DNA from: Ramlibacter sp.
Lineage (GTDB): Bacteria > Pseudomonadota > Gammaproteobacteria > Burkholderiales > Burkholderiaceae
Direction of reading: 5' to 3'
DNA length: 6,258 nt
Assembly: GCA_014376915.1 (NCBI GenBank)
Contig: JACMQP010000353.1
Coordinates: forward strand, 1-6,258
In this document: in pieces, positions 5,301 to 6,258 of the stretch
How positions within the stretch are numbered: position 1 is the first letter of the stretch
Layout: each line of letters begins with the position of its first letter
Program-made: the position numbers and the translations under genes
Notes under the pieces: model-generated
Seen by the model: only the letters and a program-made list of their open reading frames with translations
Told to the model about the DNA's origin: nothing
The model's database searches: none

Positions 5301-6258
5301 GCAGCCGCCGCGGCGGCGGGCATTTGCGGTTCGGTCCAGAGCGTCACGCTGAAGACGGCGCCGCCGGCCGGCGCGTTGTGCGCCTCGATGCTGCCACCGT
5401 AGCGCTCCACCAGCCCCAGGCTGATCCACAGGCCCAGTCCGGTGCCGTCGCTCTTGGTGGTGAAGAAAGGCCGGAACAGCCGCTCCAGCACGTGGGCCGG
5501 CAACCCCGGCCCACTGTCACCGACGTCGATGACGACGCCGCTGCGGCCATCCGCGCGCTGCGTATCGCGCGTCGCCAGCGTCAGCACACCGCCCTGCGGC
5601 ATGGCATGGATCGCGTTCACCAACAGGTTGATGACCACCTGCTGCAGTTCCTGGCGGTTGCAGCCCACGCGCGCCGTGGCCAGGAATCGCCGCCCGACTT
5701 CGATCCGGGTGCGGGCCAGCAAGTGGCCGACCAGCACCAGCGAATCCTCCAGCACGCGGCCGCTGTCCAGCGCTTCCACATAGCCGGCGTACTCGGTGGG
5801 CCGCGCGTATTGCAGCAGCTGCGTGACGATCAGGCGCATCCGCTCGACCTGCTCGTCCAGCAACTTGATTTCGGCGGCGACGGGCGCCGCGTGCGCGCCC
5901 AGCATTTCGCGCATCAGGTCCAGGTTGCCCTGGATCACGGCGATCGGGTTGTTGATCTCGTGCGCGATGCTGGCGGTGAGCTGCCCGATCGCGGCCAGTT
6001 TTTCCGACTTCACCAACTGCTGCTGGGTCTGCTGCAGCGACTCGGTGCTGGTGGCCAGCTCGCGCGTGCGCTCCGCCACCTTGCGATCCAGTTCCTCGCC
6101 CCAGCGCTGCAGGCTGCCGGTCTTCTCGTCGATCACGTCCAGCAGCTGGTCGAGATGGGTCGCCAGCGCGCCGATCTCGTCGCGCGCTTCCACCGGCCCG
6201 ACGCGGGCCGCGCTCTGGCCTTCCTCGACCTGCCGCATGGTGCGGTTCATCTGCTCCA
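5297..6258 (-). CDS. Sensor histidine kinase (N-terminal sensor region beyond the window)
   Basis: The minus-strand frame ends at TAG (5299-5297) and is open to the right edge, so the sensor and membrane segments are missing. Numbering from the Met at 6250, residues 1-40 are the end of a HAMP linker (MRQVEEGQ…DEIGALATHLDQLL), followed by a coiled coil (about 41-85). The HisKA helix has the phospho-acceptor His97 in SIAHEINNP. The ATPase domain has an N-box NLLVNAIHAM with Asn212, a G1 box DSGPGL (245-250), an F-box FFTTK (262-266) and a G2 box GTGLGLWIS (269-277). All catalytic residues are intact. The protein ends in six Ala residues. It would autophosphorylate and pass phosphate to a response regulator, which is not in the window. 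The Met at 6250 is unlikely to be the start because it falls inside the HAMP domain. A link to formate metabolism is only suggested by position. Confidence 0.9.
   Translation of the reverse strand, partial: EQMNRTMRQVEEGQSAARVGPVEARDEIGALATHLDQLLDVIDEKTGSLQRWGEELDRKVAERTRELATSTESLQQTQQQLVKSEKLAAIGQLTASIAHEINNPIAVIQGNLDLMREMLGAHAAPVAAEIKLLDEQVERMRLIVTQLLQYARPTEYAGYVEALDSGRVLEDSLVLVGHLLARTRIEVGRRFLATARVGCNRQELQQVVINLLVNAIHAMPQGGVLTLATRDTQRADGRSGVVIDVGDSGPGLPAHVLERLFRPFFTTKSDGTGLGLWISLGLVERYGGSIEAHNAPAGGAVFSVTLWTEPQMPAAAAAA

Noticed and set aside
4689..5429. 246-codon minus-strand frame spanning the chaperone gene and kinase end
   Set aside because: It crosses two well-supported genes on different strands and shows no family features.
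6248..6250. ATG at 6250 as the kinase start codon
   Set aside because: It lies within the HAMP domain and the frame continues open to the window edge, so the real start is outside.

Overview
The window is G+C-rich and densely coded, with codon use and gene content typical of a betaproteobacterium. A short palindromic element with GGGGTCAGA…TCTGACCCC ends suggests Burkholderiales, perhaps an Oxalobacteraceae-type genome. That placement is inference from remembered repeat and gene-order patterns and has not been checked by search.

Layout. (1) Positions 1-1152, minus strand: the N-terminal 384 residues of a Tat-exported YVTN/YncE-type beta-propeller protein; its C-terminus lies beyond the left edge. 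(2) Positions 1153-1380: a divergent intergenic stretch with one strong imperfect hairpin and no promoter that I can assign. (3) Positions 1381-5300, plus strand: four tightly packed genes, namely a DUF3305 protein, a DUF3306 protein, a 690-residue polyferredoxin and a TorD/DmsD-type chaperone. The first three overlap one another. Between the polyferredoxin and torD-like genes sits a 75-bp REP-like palindrome that appears to supply the chaperone's ribosome binding site and start codon. (4) Positions 5297-6258, minus strand: the C-terminal part of a HAMP-HisKA-HATPase sensor histidine kinase, convergent with the chaperone gene. The two stop codons share a single CTAG.

How the genes fit together. 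DUF3305, DUF3306, a multi-[4Fe-4S] protein and a TorD-type chaperone form the accessory block that accompanies Tat-exported molybdenum/tungsten formate dehydrogenases in many proteobacteria. The chaperone would hold and proofread the catalytic subunit before export. The polyferredoxin has six cubane-type cluster motifs arranged as three two-cluster modules, and could carry electrons or take part in maturation. The roles of DUF3305 and DUF3306 are unknown. The formate dehydrogenase structural genes, usually next to this block, are not in the window: after the chaperone the strand switches to the kinase.

The observations most worth following up are the REP-derived start of the chaperone gene, the modular architecture of the polyferredoxin (including a His in place of a cluster Cys and a degenerate MvhD-like linker), and the absence of adjacent structural genes.
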